Made by a program: the position numbers and the translations under genes. DNA of 37,165 nucleotides from Candidatus Altimarinota bacterium (lineage in GTDB: Bacteria; Patescibacteriota; Gracilibacteria; BD1-5; UBA6164). The stretch's first letter is position 1; each line of letters starts with the position of its first letter. The stretch is from assembly GCA_028702055.1 (NCBI GenBank), contig JAQVPN010000001.1:1-37165 (forward strand), in the 5' to 3' direction. The notes beneath the pieces are model-generated. The model did no database searches. It was not told where the DNA came from and worked only from the letters and a program-made list of their open reading frames with translations. Shown here piece by piece: positions 10,618-20,450 of the stretch.

Positions 10618-11850
10618 ATGCTAAAAAATAATGATTCAATAATTTTTGATTTAATTCAAAAAGAAGAAAATAGACAAGAAACAGAAATAGAATTAATAGC
10701 AAGTGAAAATTATGCTTCGCTTGATATACTTGAAGCCGCTTGAAGCATTTTATCAAATAAATATTCAGAATGATATCCAGGAAAAAGATATTATGCTGGA
10801 CAAGAAAATATAGATAAAATTGAACAAATTGCTATTAATAGGGCAAAAGAAATATTTTGAGCTGAATATGTAAATGTACAACCACTTTCTTGAAGTCCTG
10901 CAAATTTAGCAGTTTATCTTGCATTTTTAAAACCATGAGATAAAGTTCTTGGTTTAAGTCTTGATCAAGGTTGACATCTTAGTCATGGACATCCTCTAAA
11001 TTTTTCATGATTATTATATGAAATAATTCCTTATACTCTTGATTCAAAAACACATCTTATAAATATGGACGAAGTAGACAGACTTGCAAGTGAAAATAAA
11101 CCAAAAATGATAATTGCAGGATTTTCTGCTTATTCTAGAGATTTAGATTGGAAAAGATTTAGAGAAATTGCAGACAATGTTTGAGCAATTTTAATGGCAG
11201 ATATAAGTCATATTGCAGGATTAATTGCAGGATGAGTTTTAGAAAATCCAATTCCATATTGTGATGTTGTAACTACAACTACTCATAAAACTTTGAGATG
11301 ACCAAGATGAGCTATTATTATGAGTAAATGAATTTATGAAAAAGAAATAGCTAGAGCTGTTTTCCCATGAGTTCAATGAGGTCCACATGAAAACCTAATT
11401 GCAGCTAAAGCTGTTGCATTTGCAGAAGCTTTAAAACCAGAATTCAAAGTTTATGCTAGACAAGTTATAGACAATGCCAGAGTTTTAGCTTCAGAATTAC
11501 AAAATCACGGATTTAAAATAATTTCAGGAGGAACAGATAATCATCTAATCTTAGTTGATGTTTTTGGAAGTTTTGGAGTTACTTGAAAAGAAGCAGAACT
11601 TGCTTTGGAAAAAGTAGGATTATCAGCAAATAAAAATATGATTCCATACGATACTAGAAAAGCTCTAGACCCATCAGGAATAAGAATAGGAACACCAGCT
11701 GCTACAACTAGAGGAATGAAAGAAACAGAAATGAAAGTTATAGCAAAAATATTTACAGAAGCTATAAAAAATAAAGATAATGAAACTAAATTATCAAGCT
11801 TAAAACAAGAAGTACTAGAAATGTGTGGAAGATTTCCAATTTATAAGTAA
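10618..11850 (+). CDS. glyA: Serine hydroxymethyltransferase
   Basis: A 410-residue PLP enzyme converting serine and tetrahydrofolate to glycine and 5,10-methylene-tetrahydrofolate. Family landmarks are clear: [10 protein letters not shown] near the N-terminus, [19 protein letters not shown], and the PLP-lysine Lys224 in [13 protein letters not shown]. The C-terminus has NMIPYD and SGIRIGTPA. Length is normal. The single-gene unit follows a terminator. It is notable as a glycine-producing enzyme in an organism that spends UGA on glycine, but the gene is widespread and the link is only suggestive. The ATG at 10618 is the only reasonable start and has no Shine-Dalgarno sequence. Confidence 0.97.
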
Positions 11851-11870
11851 AAAAATTAAAAAAAAGAAAG

Positions 11871-11888
11871 GCCACTTTTTCAAGTGGC
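11871..11888 (-). terminator. Intrinsic terminator of the 54-aa gene
   Basis: GCCACT / AGTGGC stem with a loop of six bases. Read on the minus strand it is followed by CTTTCTTTTTTT, a classic terminator 10 bases after the stop at 11899. The stem is more G+C-rich than other terminators in the window. Confidence 0.75.
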
Positions 11889-11898
11889 ACATAATAGT

Positions 11899-12063
11899 CT
11901 AATCTTCAATTGAAGAAGCTATGAACCCAATACCTATAATAATAGGTGCCATTGTTTCAAATATACCTGTATGGTTTGTAAAAAATACAGAAATAATTGA
12001 TAAGAAACCTAATACTCTTAGATAAATTTTATTTTTTCTAAAAGACCATAGTTTGTTTAACAT
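11899..12063 (-). CDS. Small hydrophobic protein using no UGA codon, 54 aa
   Basis: A complete 54-codon gene ending in TAG. The product (MLNKLWSFRKNKIYLRVLGF...SSIED) has a basic N-terminus and two hydrophobic segments at about 15-29 and 36-50, so it is probably a small membrane peptide. All four glycines are GGT or GGG; none is UGA or GGA, unlike every gene around it. It has a strong Shine-Dalgarno AAGGAGTG at 12067-12074, five bases before the ATG, and its own G+C-richer terminator. Together these suggest recent arrival from a standard-code donor such as a Firmicute host or a phage. Type I toxin, bacteriocin-like or phage peptide are all possible; I recognise no family. Confidence 0.7.
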   Translation of the reverse strand: MLNKLWSFRKNKIYLRVLGFLSIISVFFTNHTGIFETMAPIIIGIGFIASSIED

Positions 12064-12309
12064 TTTTCACTCCTTAAGTAAAGATAGACTATACAAAACG
12101 AATAGTCCATCATTGATTTTAATTTTGCAAGATGGATTCTTACAATTTTGTAATTAGATTCTATCATATATATTTTTAAAAAGCAAAAATTATACTAATT
12201 ATTAATTCCATGAAATAAAGAGGAATATATAAAATTAAATAATGATGATATTTTAGAAATAAAAAAAACAAATAGAATTAAATTTAGATTTATAAGTAAT
12301 TTTAAAAAT
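12064..12309. promoter_or_regulatory. Divergent intergenic region with two palindromes
   Basis: A gene-free gap between the 54-aa gene and the NUDIX gene. It contains GACTAT-9-ATAGTC at 12087-12107 in the leader of the small gene and TTACAATTTTGTAA at 12140-12153, both operator-like. A TATACT -10-like hexamer lies at 12191-12196 for the plus strand. From 12199 an open frame joins the NUDIX gene without an ATG. Confidence 0.4.
12087..12107. repeat. Inverted repeat in the leader of the 54-aa gene
   Basis: GACTAT and ATAGTC arms separated by nine bases, about 24 bases upstream of the 54-aa start codon. It could be an operator or an mRNA hairpin controlling the small gene. Confidence 0.4.
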
Positions 12310-12843
12310 ATGGAGTATTTAGACATAGTAGATGAAAATGATAATGTTATTTGAATAAATACAAGAAAAGAATCTTATCAGAATCAAACTACAAATAGAA
12401 CAGTTTCAGTTATTATTTTAAATAGTGAATGAAAAATATTATTACAAAAAAGAGCTTCAACTTGTAGTTTTATGCCTTGAGCTTGGTCTATATCTGCAGG
12501 CGGGCATGTTTCAAGTTGAGAAAATTATAAAGAATCAGCAATTAAAGAATTAAAAGAAGAATTATGAATTTCTTGTAATATAGATTTTGTAGATAAATTT
12601 TATTGAGATAGATTATTAATAAATTGAAAATATAGTAAATTCAATAAATCTCATTTCTTTTTTGATTCTATTTTTAAATGAATTTATGATTGAGAATTTA
12701 ATTTTTTAAGAGAAGATAATGATGAAGTTGATGATATAAAATTTTTTAATTTTGAGGAAATAAAAAGTCTTATAAAATCAGATGAACTTATTATGCCATT
12801 TTCTGTTTATATTTTAGAAAAATATTTTTTATGAAAAAATTAG
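12310..12843 (+). CDS. NUDIX hydrolase
   Basis: A 177-residue pyrophosphohydrolase of nucleoside-diphosphate-linked compounds. The Nudix box spans residues 65-87 (G65, then E71, then KELKEELGI), with Lys replacing the usual Arg. QKRASTCSFMPGAWS before the box matches the IPP-isomerase/YfcD-like branch, in which this segment binds the substrate. It uses GGC GGG at the box start and UGA for other glycines. The ATG at 12310 has no Shine-Dalgarno; the frame stays open back to 12199. The last 13 bases overlap the next gene, giving translational coupling. It opens a run of nucleotide-sanitation genes. Confidence 0.9.
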
Positions 12844-13139
12844 TTAGAGATAAAATTCCTGAAATAATAGCTTCAAAATGAGAAAAATGTGAATATTTTA
12901 TTGCTGATGATAATTCTTATGAAGTCTCTTTATTGGCAAAAATTTTAGAAGAAGCTATTGAAGTTTCAAAAGCTGAAAATGATACAGAATTAAAAGAAGA
13001 AATCGCTGATTTATATGAAGTAATCGATGCTTTTATTAAATATAAAAATTTTTCTCATGAAGAAATTCTAGAGATTCAAAAGCAAAAAAGAGAGAAAAAA
13101 TGAGGATTTGAAAAAAAAATTATTCTAACTAAATATTAA
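12831..13139 (+). CDS. MazG-superfamily NTP pyrophosphohydrolase-like protein
   Basis: A 102-residue protein starting MKKLVRDKIPEII, the hallmark of the small house-cleaning nucleotide pyrophosphohydrolases related to MazG and HisE. An acidic helix set (ILEEAIEVSK, EEIADLYEVIDA) supplies the metal-binding EExxE...ExxD pattern. It should hydrolyse non-canonical NTPs to NMPs in the cytosol. It overlaps the NUDIX gene and is followed six bases later by the HD-domain gene, so the three likely act together in cleaning the nucleotide pool. Confidence 0.85.
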
Positions 13140-13145
13140 AAATTT

Positions 13146-13733
13146 ATGATAACAAATTTAGAAAATAAACTAAAATTTATAGAACTTGTTGATGAAATGA
13201 AAAATATTTATAGAACAATTTCATTAAAATCATGAAGAAAGGAAAATGATGCAGAACATACTTTTCATCTTGCTATTATGTGTTTTGTTTTTTTAGATGA
13301 TTTCCCATTTTTAAATCAAGAAAAAGTAATTAAATTAGCTTTATTACATGATATTGTTGAGATTTTTGCTTGAGATACTTATGTCTATGATGACAATATG
13401 TTGTCTACAAAAAAACAAAGAGAATTAGATTCTTTAGCTAAAATAGAAGAAATTTTATGAAAAGAAGAATTTCAAAAATTTAAGATTTTAATAGAAGAAT
13501 ATGAAGAAAAAACAACAAATGAAGCAAAATTTGTATCTCAACTAGATAAATTACAACCAATTATTCAAATATATATGACTTGATGAAAAGATTTTTTTGA
13601 ATATAAAACTGATACAAAAAGACTTTTAGAAGATAAATATTATAAAATTAATTCAGAATTTTGATTTGATAAAATACTCGATATTTATTTTAAAAAAATG
13701 AAAGAATGAAATATGTTTTATAATGAAGTATAA
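13146..13733 (+). CDS. HD-domain phosphohydrolase (YfbR/HDDC2-like)
   Basis: A 195-residue metal-dependent phosphohydrolase. The HD signature is visible as H38 (AEHTFHLA), H68-D69 (LALLHDIVE) and D134 (SQLDKLQP). IFAGDTYVYD after the HD pair is characteristic of the YfbR / HDDC2 branch, which dephosphorylates deoxynucleoside monophosphates. It would act after the MazG-like enzyme upstream, which yields monophosphates. The stop is two bases before the next start. Confidence 0.88.
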
Positions 13734-13735
13734 AA

Positions 13736-14431
13736 ATGTTAGAAATATTTAAAATTCTACTAAAAGAAATAAAAATATTTGCCAAATCTAATTGGTGGAT
13801 TTTTGTTATTTTTGCTTTGAGTTTAGTTATGATTTACAAAACAAATACGGGAAATATTTTTGAAATAAGTCTTGTTTTTTGTATGCATTTTTTTGGTGAT
13901 TTATTTGTTATGATGATGGCTTATTATTTTTCAGTTAAAAATAATAATAAGCGATTAATTTTTCAAATATTACAGGTTTTTGTTTTCACTTCGTTATGAT
14001 TATATGCCTGATTTAGTGCTTGAAAATGGCATTATTTATTTCCACAAATAGTTTTTATTTTACCAGCTATTAAATTATATTTTTTAGAAATTAAGGGGAA
14101 AAACATTGATTATTTAAATTGGAAATTATCATTTATATTAAATTTATTAATAATAGTAGTAAATTATTATTTAAATTTGCTTACAAATATATTTTCTTTT
14201 ATACAAATAGTTTGATTTGTATTTTTTTCAATAGGACTTATATTAATAAATGATAAGGAAAAATATTTATTTAGTTTGGTTTGAATATTTTTTATATCAT
14301 TAGGTTGATTAAATGTTGTTATAGATTCTTTTTTAATTTCAAATATAAAATGAATAGATATTTCATATACTTTATTACCAATTACTGTTTTGGTGTTTTA
14401 TTTAAAAAATTTAAAAAAATTTATAAATTAA
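13736..14431 (+). CDS. Integral membrane protein, 231 aa
   Basis: A hydrophobic protein with seven or eight membrane segments and short loops; W-W near residue 20 and GKWHYLFPQ near 97 are the only polar landmarks. Gly is UGA at five or more positions. I recognise no family; the size and topology are like PnuC-type or YIP1-type proteins, without motif support. It sits between the HD phosphohydrolase (2 bases) and a GNAT gene (5 bases), so it could move a nucleoside-like substrate (inference). Confidence 0.7.
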
Positions 14432-14436
14432 AAATT

Positions 14437-14856
14437 ATGATTATAAGAGAAGCAAATATAAATGATTTAGAAAAATGCGAGGAGCTTAGCCAAATGCCTG
14501 AGCTAATTTGGGCATCAGAACAATATTACACAAAAGATTTTCTAGAAAGCTATCTAGAAAATAATGAATGATGTTTTTTAGTTGTTGAAATAGATAATGT
14601 AATTATTTGATATTTACTTTGAGAAAAATTAAAAGCAAAATGAAGTATTATTTGGAGCATGTGAATAGAAAAAGAATATAGATGAAAATGAATTTGAAGT
14701 AAATTACTTAAAACTTTTGAGAAAAATATACAAGATGATTGATATGAATGGACTTATTTAGTATGAAGAACAGAAAGTGAAGAATTAAAACAATTCTATT
14801 CTAAAAACTGATTTTCCGTTTGAAAAAATAATACTGAATATGAAAAATTTTTTTAA
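14437..14856 (+). CDS. GNAT-family N-acetyltransferase, 139 aa
   Basis: A complete GNAT fold: N-terminal REANINDLEKCEEL, central beta strand with IIGYLLGEK, the acetyl-CoA loop KEYRGKGIGSKLL (R/Q-x-x-G-x-G/A, with UGA for both Gly), and the C-terminal QFYSKNGFSVGK. It transfers acetyl from acetyl-CoA to an unknown amine. It is the first of three GNAT genes in this run and lies next to an ABC exporter. Confidence 0.9.
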
Positions 14857-14874
14857 TAAATTTAAAATAAAAAA

Positions 14875-16662
14875 ATGTTAGATACTAAATATTATGATGA
14901 TAAACAAATGCCATTAGAATCAAATTCACTTTTAAAGTGGATGTGGTTTTTTGTTTCGCCTTTTAAAACAAAATTTTTCTTATTTTCTATAAATAGGATT
15001 ATATTTTTTTCTAGTTTTGCGATATCTCCATTTTTTATAACTAAACTTATTGATTTTATCGGATCTTCAGATTTTAAAACAAATCCTAATATTGCATATA
15101 ATTATATAATTTGAATATGATTATTTATATTATTTTCAGCTTGTATAGGATATCTAAGAAAATATGAACAAATGTTTTATGATAAATTAAAGAGAATATT
15201 TTCTATATTTGCTATGAGTCATACTATGAATATACAATTATCTTGGCATGAAAATCAGGCAACTTGAAATAAAATACAAAAAATATTTAAATCAAGAGAT
15301 TCCTTAAAAGATTTATTAAGACTTTTTTATTGAGAATGATTACGTTTTATTGTAAATATAGTTGTAATTTTTACTGTAATATCTCTAAATGCATCATTTA
15401 TATTTATTATTTTTATTTTTCTTTATATTTTATCATTTTTGATATTAGCTATTTTAACATGAAAAAAACAGTGAAAAATAGAAGATATAGTTAATATTTT
15501 TTTTGAGGATGTTATGTGAAAAATCTATGAATTTGCTTCTTCTATAATAACTGTTAAGTTTTTCTGATTACAAAAATTTGTAAAAAATAAAACTATTGAA
15601 GTTGAAACTATTCAAATGGAAAATACATCTAAATTATTTCATACAATTCAAACAAGATGGGTTATTTTAAATGGTTTTGCTGCCTTATGATTTATGTTAA
15701 TCTCTATTTTTGCTATTCATGAAAGAATTTTATGAACTATAAGTACTTGAGTTTTAATAATGATTATTTGGTATACTCGGGAAGTTTGGGGTTTGGTAGA
15801 TTCTATTTGAGATATTTATGAAACTTTTATTTGAGACAAAAACTGATTTATGAGACTTGTTGAACAGTTAAAAATTCCAAAAGAAAAATTAGATTTTGTA
15901 GAATTTAAAGATTTTCCTAAAAATTTTAAAAAAATGAAATTTGAAAATGTATATTTTTGATATTGAGAAAAAAATACTTTAAAAAATATAAATTTAGAAA
16001 TAAAATCTTGAGAAAAAATAGCTTTAGTATGAAAATCGTGAGCTTGAAAATCGACATTTACAAAATTACTTTCAAAACAATTTATAGTAGATTCTGGAAA
16101 TATTTACATAGATAATATAGATATAAAAAATATAGAAAAACTTAGTATTACAAAGCACAGCTCAATAGTTTTACAAGATACAGAACTTTTTAATATTTCT
16201 ATAAAAGATAATATATTACTTGATTTTGATTGAAGTGAAAAAGAAAAAAACCAAGTAGTACAAAATGCTTTAAAAATGTCACATTCAAATATTTTTGTAG
16301 ACAAATTAGTAGACAAAGAAGATACTATAATATGAGAAAGAGGAGTAAAATTATCAGGTTGAGAGAAACAAAGAATTTGAATTGCTAGAGCAATAGCAAG
16401 AAATGCTGAAATTATTATATTTGATGAAGCAACTTCTTCTCTTGATACAGAAAGTGAAAGAGAAATACAAAAAGCTATGTGAGAAATTTTTGAATGAAAA
16501 ACAGCATTTATAATAGCTCATCGTTTATCTACAATAAAGGATGTAGATAGAATTCTAGTTTTTGATAATGGACAAATTGTCGAAGATGGTAATTTCCAAG
16601 AATTACTTTCTATAAAAGATTGATACTTTGCAAAACTTTGGAATATGCAAAAATTAGATTAG
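14875..16662 (+). CDS. ABC exporter half-transporter (MsbA/ABCB type)
   Basis: A 595-residue fusion of an exporter-type membrane domain (six segments over about residues 30-300) and an ATPase domain. Nucleotide-binding motifs: Walker A GKSGAGKS at 386-393, signature LSGGE at 493-497, Walker B IIIFDE at 513-518, D-loop SSLD and switch His549. All three Walker A glycines are UGA. As a half-transporter it should act as a homodimer, since no partner is encoded nearby, exporting lipid, drug or peptide. The flanking GNAT genes hint at detoxification, but substrate is unknown. Confidence 0.95.
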
Positions 16663-16680
16663 TAAATAAAAATAAAAATT

Positions 16681-17145
16681 ATGAATATTAGAAAAGCAAA
16701 TATAAATGATATAAATATAATACTGGATTTGGATTTTCATTTTACAAGTGAGTATAAAAATTTTGAAAAAATTCAAGATGTTTCTTGGTCGAAGAAATTT
16801 TGAAAGAAATATTATGAAAATTTGATTTTAAATGAAGAAAACTTTGATGTAATATTAGCTGATATAGATTGAAAAATAGTTTGATATATGGAAGTAGAAC
16901 ACAATTATATAGAGGAAGAATTTAGAAAAGAAATTATTTCTAAAATAATAGAATTTTATGTTATAAAAGAATATAGAGATAAATGAATAGGAAGTAAATT
17001 ATTTGATTTCTTTCAAAAAGAAGCCAAATCTAAATGATCAACAATGATTAGTATATATACTAATTTAGAAAATATAAAAGCTCAAAATTTTTATGAAACT
17101 CATTGATTTACTAAAAGAGCTGTTATAATGGATAAAAAAATATAA
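16681..17145 (+). CDS. GNAT-family N-acetyltransferase, 154 aa
   Basis: Starts NIRKANINDINIIL and has the acetyl-CoA loop KEYRDKGIGSKLFDFF followed by NIKAQNFYETHGFTKR, so it is a full-length GNAT. The starts of this protein and the GNAT at 14437 are alike (IREANINDLE versus IRKANINDIN), which suggests a local duplication that then diverged. Substrate unknown. It begins 18 bases after the ABC exporter stop. Confidence 0.9.
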
Positions 17146-17173
17146 TTTTATTTATATATTAACTATAATTATT

Positions 17174-17605
17174 ATGAATTTTAAAATAATTCCTTTAACT
17201 AATGATTTAATAAATGAAAGTTTTTTTGAAACTCATTCAAATTTAAAAGATATAGAAAAATGAATTGAAGAAACAAAAGAATTATGGACACAACAATCAA
17301 AAAATCCAGATTATATTAGATTAGTGGCAGTAGAAGGAGAAAAAAATGTTATTTGAAGTATTTGTTGCCTACTTGAACAAAAATTTATTATAGGACATGT
17401 TATTTGGGGACATTTAGAAGATGTAGTTACAAGAAAATGATATGAATGAATTTGAATTTGAAAAGCTTTAGTTAATGAAGTCAGTAAAATAGCTAAATCT
17501 AGATGATGTAAAAAAATATGACTTAGTTGTAAAACTGAAAATATAGATTTTTATAAAAAATGTTGATATAAAATTTGAAGCAATAAAATGATTATAGATT
17601 TGTAA
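17174..17605 (+). CDS. GNAT acetyltransferase, GNA1-like
   Basis: A 143-residue GNAT whose core reads GHLEDVVTRKGYEGIGIGKAL, then GCKKIGLSC and DFYKKCGYK. This order closely follows eukaryotic-type glucosamine-6-phosphate N-acetyltransferase (GNA1: GHIEDVVV...GKGLGK...FYEKCGF). It may therefore acetylate an amino-sugar phosphate on the way to UDP-GlcNAc, using acetyl-CoA. This is a family resemblance from memory, not a search. It starts 28 bases after the preceding GNAT. Confidence 0.85.
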
Positions 17606-17624
17606 TATATAAAAAGTTGTAATA

Positions 17625-18473
17625 ATGTTTAATTTTCTTTTTCCAATTATCTCTATTTTATGAGAAGCTCTTTGAAATACATTTGATAAAATAAATTTTA
17701 ATAAAACTAAATTAAAAGCACAAAATCAAATGTTTTTAGTATTTTTAATAATGGCTTTCGGATCTTCTTTGACTTTTATTTTTTGATGAAATAAAATACC
17801 ACAATTTTCTTTAATGTTGATATTTCTAATAATAAGTATTGTTTTAATATCATTTTTTCAAAATATTTTTCAATTTCACTGAATATCAAAAAAAGATTTA
17901 CAAACAAGAGAGCCTATAATTTCACTTCAACCAATTATTACAGTAGTAATTGCTTATATTATTTTCCCATCGGAAAGAGAAATAAAATATATTTTAGCAA
18001 TTATTTTATCTGTATTAGTTCTTTATTTTTTTAAGTTTAGATGAAATTTGAAAATTTCTTTTGATAAAGGAATTTTACAAATATTTTTATGAGTTTTTAC
18101 TGCATCAATATTAGCAAATTTATATAAATTTACACTTTGAATTGTTTCACCAGAATTTCTAACTATTTGTAGAACAATTGGTATTCTTATAATGCTTATT
18201 TTATTTAAACAAGTTGTTTTAAATAAATCAAATTTTAATACCAAACAGATAAAATATTGATTTTTAGCTTGATTTTTTTACTTTATTTGAGCTTTAGCGA
18301 ATTTATATTCTATTAAAGAATTATGATTAACTTTCACAATATTACTATTATTTTTATGACCTGTTTTTGTTTTTCTCTTTAGTTTTTTTATACTTAAAGA
18401 AAAAGTTGAAATAAAAAATATTATTTCAAGTATAATTATCTTGTTTATAGTTATTATAACTATTTATTTATAA
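17625..18473 (+). CDS. DMT-superfamily (EamA-like) transporter
   Basis: A 282-residue protein with nine or ten membrane segments in two similar halves. Typical features are the N-terminal ISILGEALGNTFDKINF, a mid-protein basic segment (KFRGNLKIS), the second-half start FTASILANLYK and a final segment after FFILKEKVEIKN, matching the EamA pattern in which the last helix follows a Lys/Glu-rich turn. DMT members move amino acids, nucleotide sugars or other metabolites; substrate unknown. It is followed 11 bases later by a 53-residue membrane protein. Confidence 0.75.
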
Positions 18474-18484
18474 TTTTTTTAAAA

Positions 18485-18646
18485 ATGTTTTATTATATAA
18501 TTATTTCTATATCTATACTTTTTTTATCTATTATTCCTGTAATAGTTGCTATAATTTCAAATTTTGTTTTCAAAGAAAAATTGTATCTATCTCAACGGAT
18601 TTTGATATTTTTATCTTTTGCCTGACTTATTTTAATAAATTTATAA
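18485..18646 (+). CDS. Two-helix membrane protein resembling an EamA C-terminus, 53 aa
   Basis: A short frame with two hydrophobic segments joined by a turn, FKEKLYLSQ. The layout (helix, FxxKExLxxxQ turn, helix ending LILINL) is that of the last two helices of EamA transporters, so it may be a small partner of the transporter just upstream or a duplicated remnant of its end. It contains one UGA codon and lies 11 bases after the transporter and four bases before the next gene. No other evidence for function. Confidence 0.6.
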
Positions 18647-18650
18647 ATTT

Positions 18651-19139
18651 ATGAACTTACTACAAAAATTCCAGCACATTGACCAAAATCATAAATCAAT
18701 GATTTTTCTTAATTGGATTTACACAACATGAGCAATTATTTCTTGAGTTTTTACAACATTTTATGTTTATAAACTTTTTTGAAATAGTATAGAAATAATA
18801 TTATATTTTTTAATATTATCTTTAGTTTGATTTTTTATTTATTCGCTTATTTCTTTGTTAATTTGACCGATTTACAGAGTTTCTGAACATGTTTATGATT
18901 TAAGATCTATGGATTTTATAAAACATTGAGATAGTGATTTTTTTCCAGCAATGATACTTAGAGAGTTTATTTTAATAATATGAAGATTAATTCCTATAAT
19001 ATTATTAATTTTTATTTTAAATTTATGAAATTTTTCTAATAATAATTTATTAATTTTTATTCTTTGAACAATATTATTAGGACAATTTTTAGCATTTATT
19101 TCAATTTATATTTTTGAAAAGAAAAATAATTTTGAATAA
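18651..19139 (+). CDS. Membrane protein with four transmembrane segments, 162 aa
   Basis: Begins with a soluble stretch (MNLLQKFQHIDQNHKSM) followed by two membrane segments. A cytosolic loop (YRVSEHVYDLRSMDFIKHGD, then FPAMILREFILIIGR) precedes two more membrane segments and a charged tail. The REFILIIGRLI part recalls transmembrane regions of MFS-like proteins in CPR genomes, but four segments are too few for a full MFS protein. It is the last gene of the plus-strand run. Confidence 0.65.
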
Positions 19140-19168
19140 AAAAAATCAGGATTAATCCTGATTTTTTT
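19140..19168. terminator. Bidirectional intrinsic terminator
   Basis: AAAATCAGGATT / AATCCTGATTTT with no loop bases beyond the centre, with A-run on the left and T-run on the right. It ends the plus-strand run (stop 19139) and the minus-strand gene whose stop is at 19168. Confidence 0.85.
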
Positions 19169-19812
19169 TATTCCATTCTTCATTCAATGATTTTTTCTAA
19201 ATATTTATAAGCATTTAGTCTTAATATAAATTTTTTATATCAATCTTCTGTAAAACGAGTTATAGTTAATTGATATTCCATTGAAATTATTTTTTTACTA
19301 ATTATTTCTTTTAAATTTTCATAAAAATTTTTCAAATCTTTTTCTTGTATTTTTGCTTCCATTTCTTGAAATTCTTTATCTAATCTTGAAGCATTTTTTT
19401 CTCCAATTTTAGATTTTAACGACATAAATTCATATAAATCTTCTTGTATTTTTATATCGGAATTTATTTTTTCTTTTGTTTCTTTACTTAATTTTCATTC
19501 ACTAAATATTTTTAAATCTTCTATATCTTTTGCAAAAAATTCTAAATAATTTTTCCATTTATCTTTACTAGAATATTTATATTCAGAAGCATATTTTATC
19601 ATTATTCAAGAAATATATTTTGCATATTTATCTTTTAGAGAATCAAGAAAAATTTCTTTTTTATTTATACTACAATTAGCATAACTTGTATGAGTAACTA
19701 ATTCTCATCAAACTTCATTACACATAGTTTGATATTTTTCATCTATTTTCAAAGCATTTGCAGAGTTTAGTAATGCTATACTTACAAGTAATATAAAAAC
19801 TAATTTTTTCAT
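19168..19812 (-). CDS. Secreted helical protein, 214 aa
   Basis: A signal peptide (MKKLVFILLVSIALLNSANA) followed by a short Cys pair (MCNEVGGELVTHTSYANC) and then Lys/Glu-rich helices for the rest of the protein. The CNEVGG...C start resembles small Cys-loop domains of DUF333-type lipoproteins, without a lipobox. No enzyme motif. The gene stands alone between two terminators. It probably works outside the membrane; role unknown. Confidence 0.75.
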
Positions 19813-19885
19813 ATTTTACAATTTTTTAAAAAATATTTTTGTAGCTAAATTTTAAAACGAAGAAAAATATAAATAGTGACAAACA

Positions 19886-19918
19886 AAAAAATCCTTATTT
19901 AATGAAATAAGGATTTTT
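19886..19918 (-). terminator. Intrinsic terminator after the 130-aa secreted protein
   Basis: AAAAATCCTTATTT / AAATAAGGATTTTT around a short AATG loop, four bases beyond the minus-strand stop at 19922. It also lies just upstream of the gene at 19168-19812. Confidence 0.8.
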
Positions 19919-19921
19919 ATT

Positions 19922-20314
19922 TTATTTGTTATAATAATACATTGTGTAATTTTCTAAAATCATATATTTAAAAATTAATTTTCTTAAATTTTTTTGACTT
20001 TGAGAATAGTTTGAAGAATTAATATCTTGATATTTATTATAAAAATCTTCATAAGAATCAGATAAATAATTTAATCTGGCTATTTTTCATAAATCAGCCA
20101 ATTTATTATAAACTCATTTATCTAATTTTTCAGTAAATCATTTATATTTTGGAAATGTTTTTTCCAGCTTTGCTTTTATTAAAATCTTTTCTTTTGCTAT
20201 TTTTGTTATTTCTTGTTTAGAAAAAGAAAAATCTGTTATACTATTATAGTTAGAAGCATTTGATATGTTTACAGATAAAATAAATGCAATTAAAACAAAT
20301 ATTGTTTTTTTCAT
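19922..20314 (-). CDS. Small secreted protein, 130 aa
   Basis: Signal peptide MKKTIFVLIAFILSVNISNA, then a Lys/Tyr-rich helical domain (SFSKQEITKIAKEKILIKAK, later FTEKLDKGVYNKLADLGKIA) without cysteine. A repeated pattern of Leu/Ile with Lys suggests a helical bundle. Its size and lack of motifs match other small exported proteins in these genomes. Divergent from the glycosidase-like gene at 20451. Function unknown. Confidence 0.7.
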
Positions 20315-20356
20315 AATTTATAAATTTATTAAATAATAATAATCATATATATTTAT

Positions 20357-20386
20357 AATAATCTTTGTATGAAAGTAAAGATTATT
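20357..20386. repeat. Inverted repeat in divergent promoter region
   Basis: AATAATCTTT and AAAGATTATT, ten perfectly paired bases with a ten-base spacer, lie between the divergent genes at 20314 and 20451 and just upstream of the plus-strand -35. This fits an operator; a terminator is less likely here. Confidence 0.45.
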
Positions 20387-20392
20387 TTTAAT

Positions 20393-20420
20393 TTGAAATA
20401 AAATAAAATTTTTCTATTAT
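20393..20420 (+). promoter_or_regulatory. Candidate promoter of the glycan genes
   Basis: TTGAAA (20393-20398), 16-base spacer, TATTAT (20415-20420), about 30 bases before the ATG at 20451. This is one of the better -35/-10 pairs in the window. Confidence 0.5.
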
Positions 20421-20450
20421 ATACAAAATTTTATTAAATTACTAAAACAA

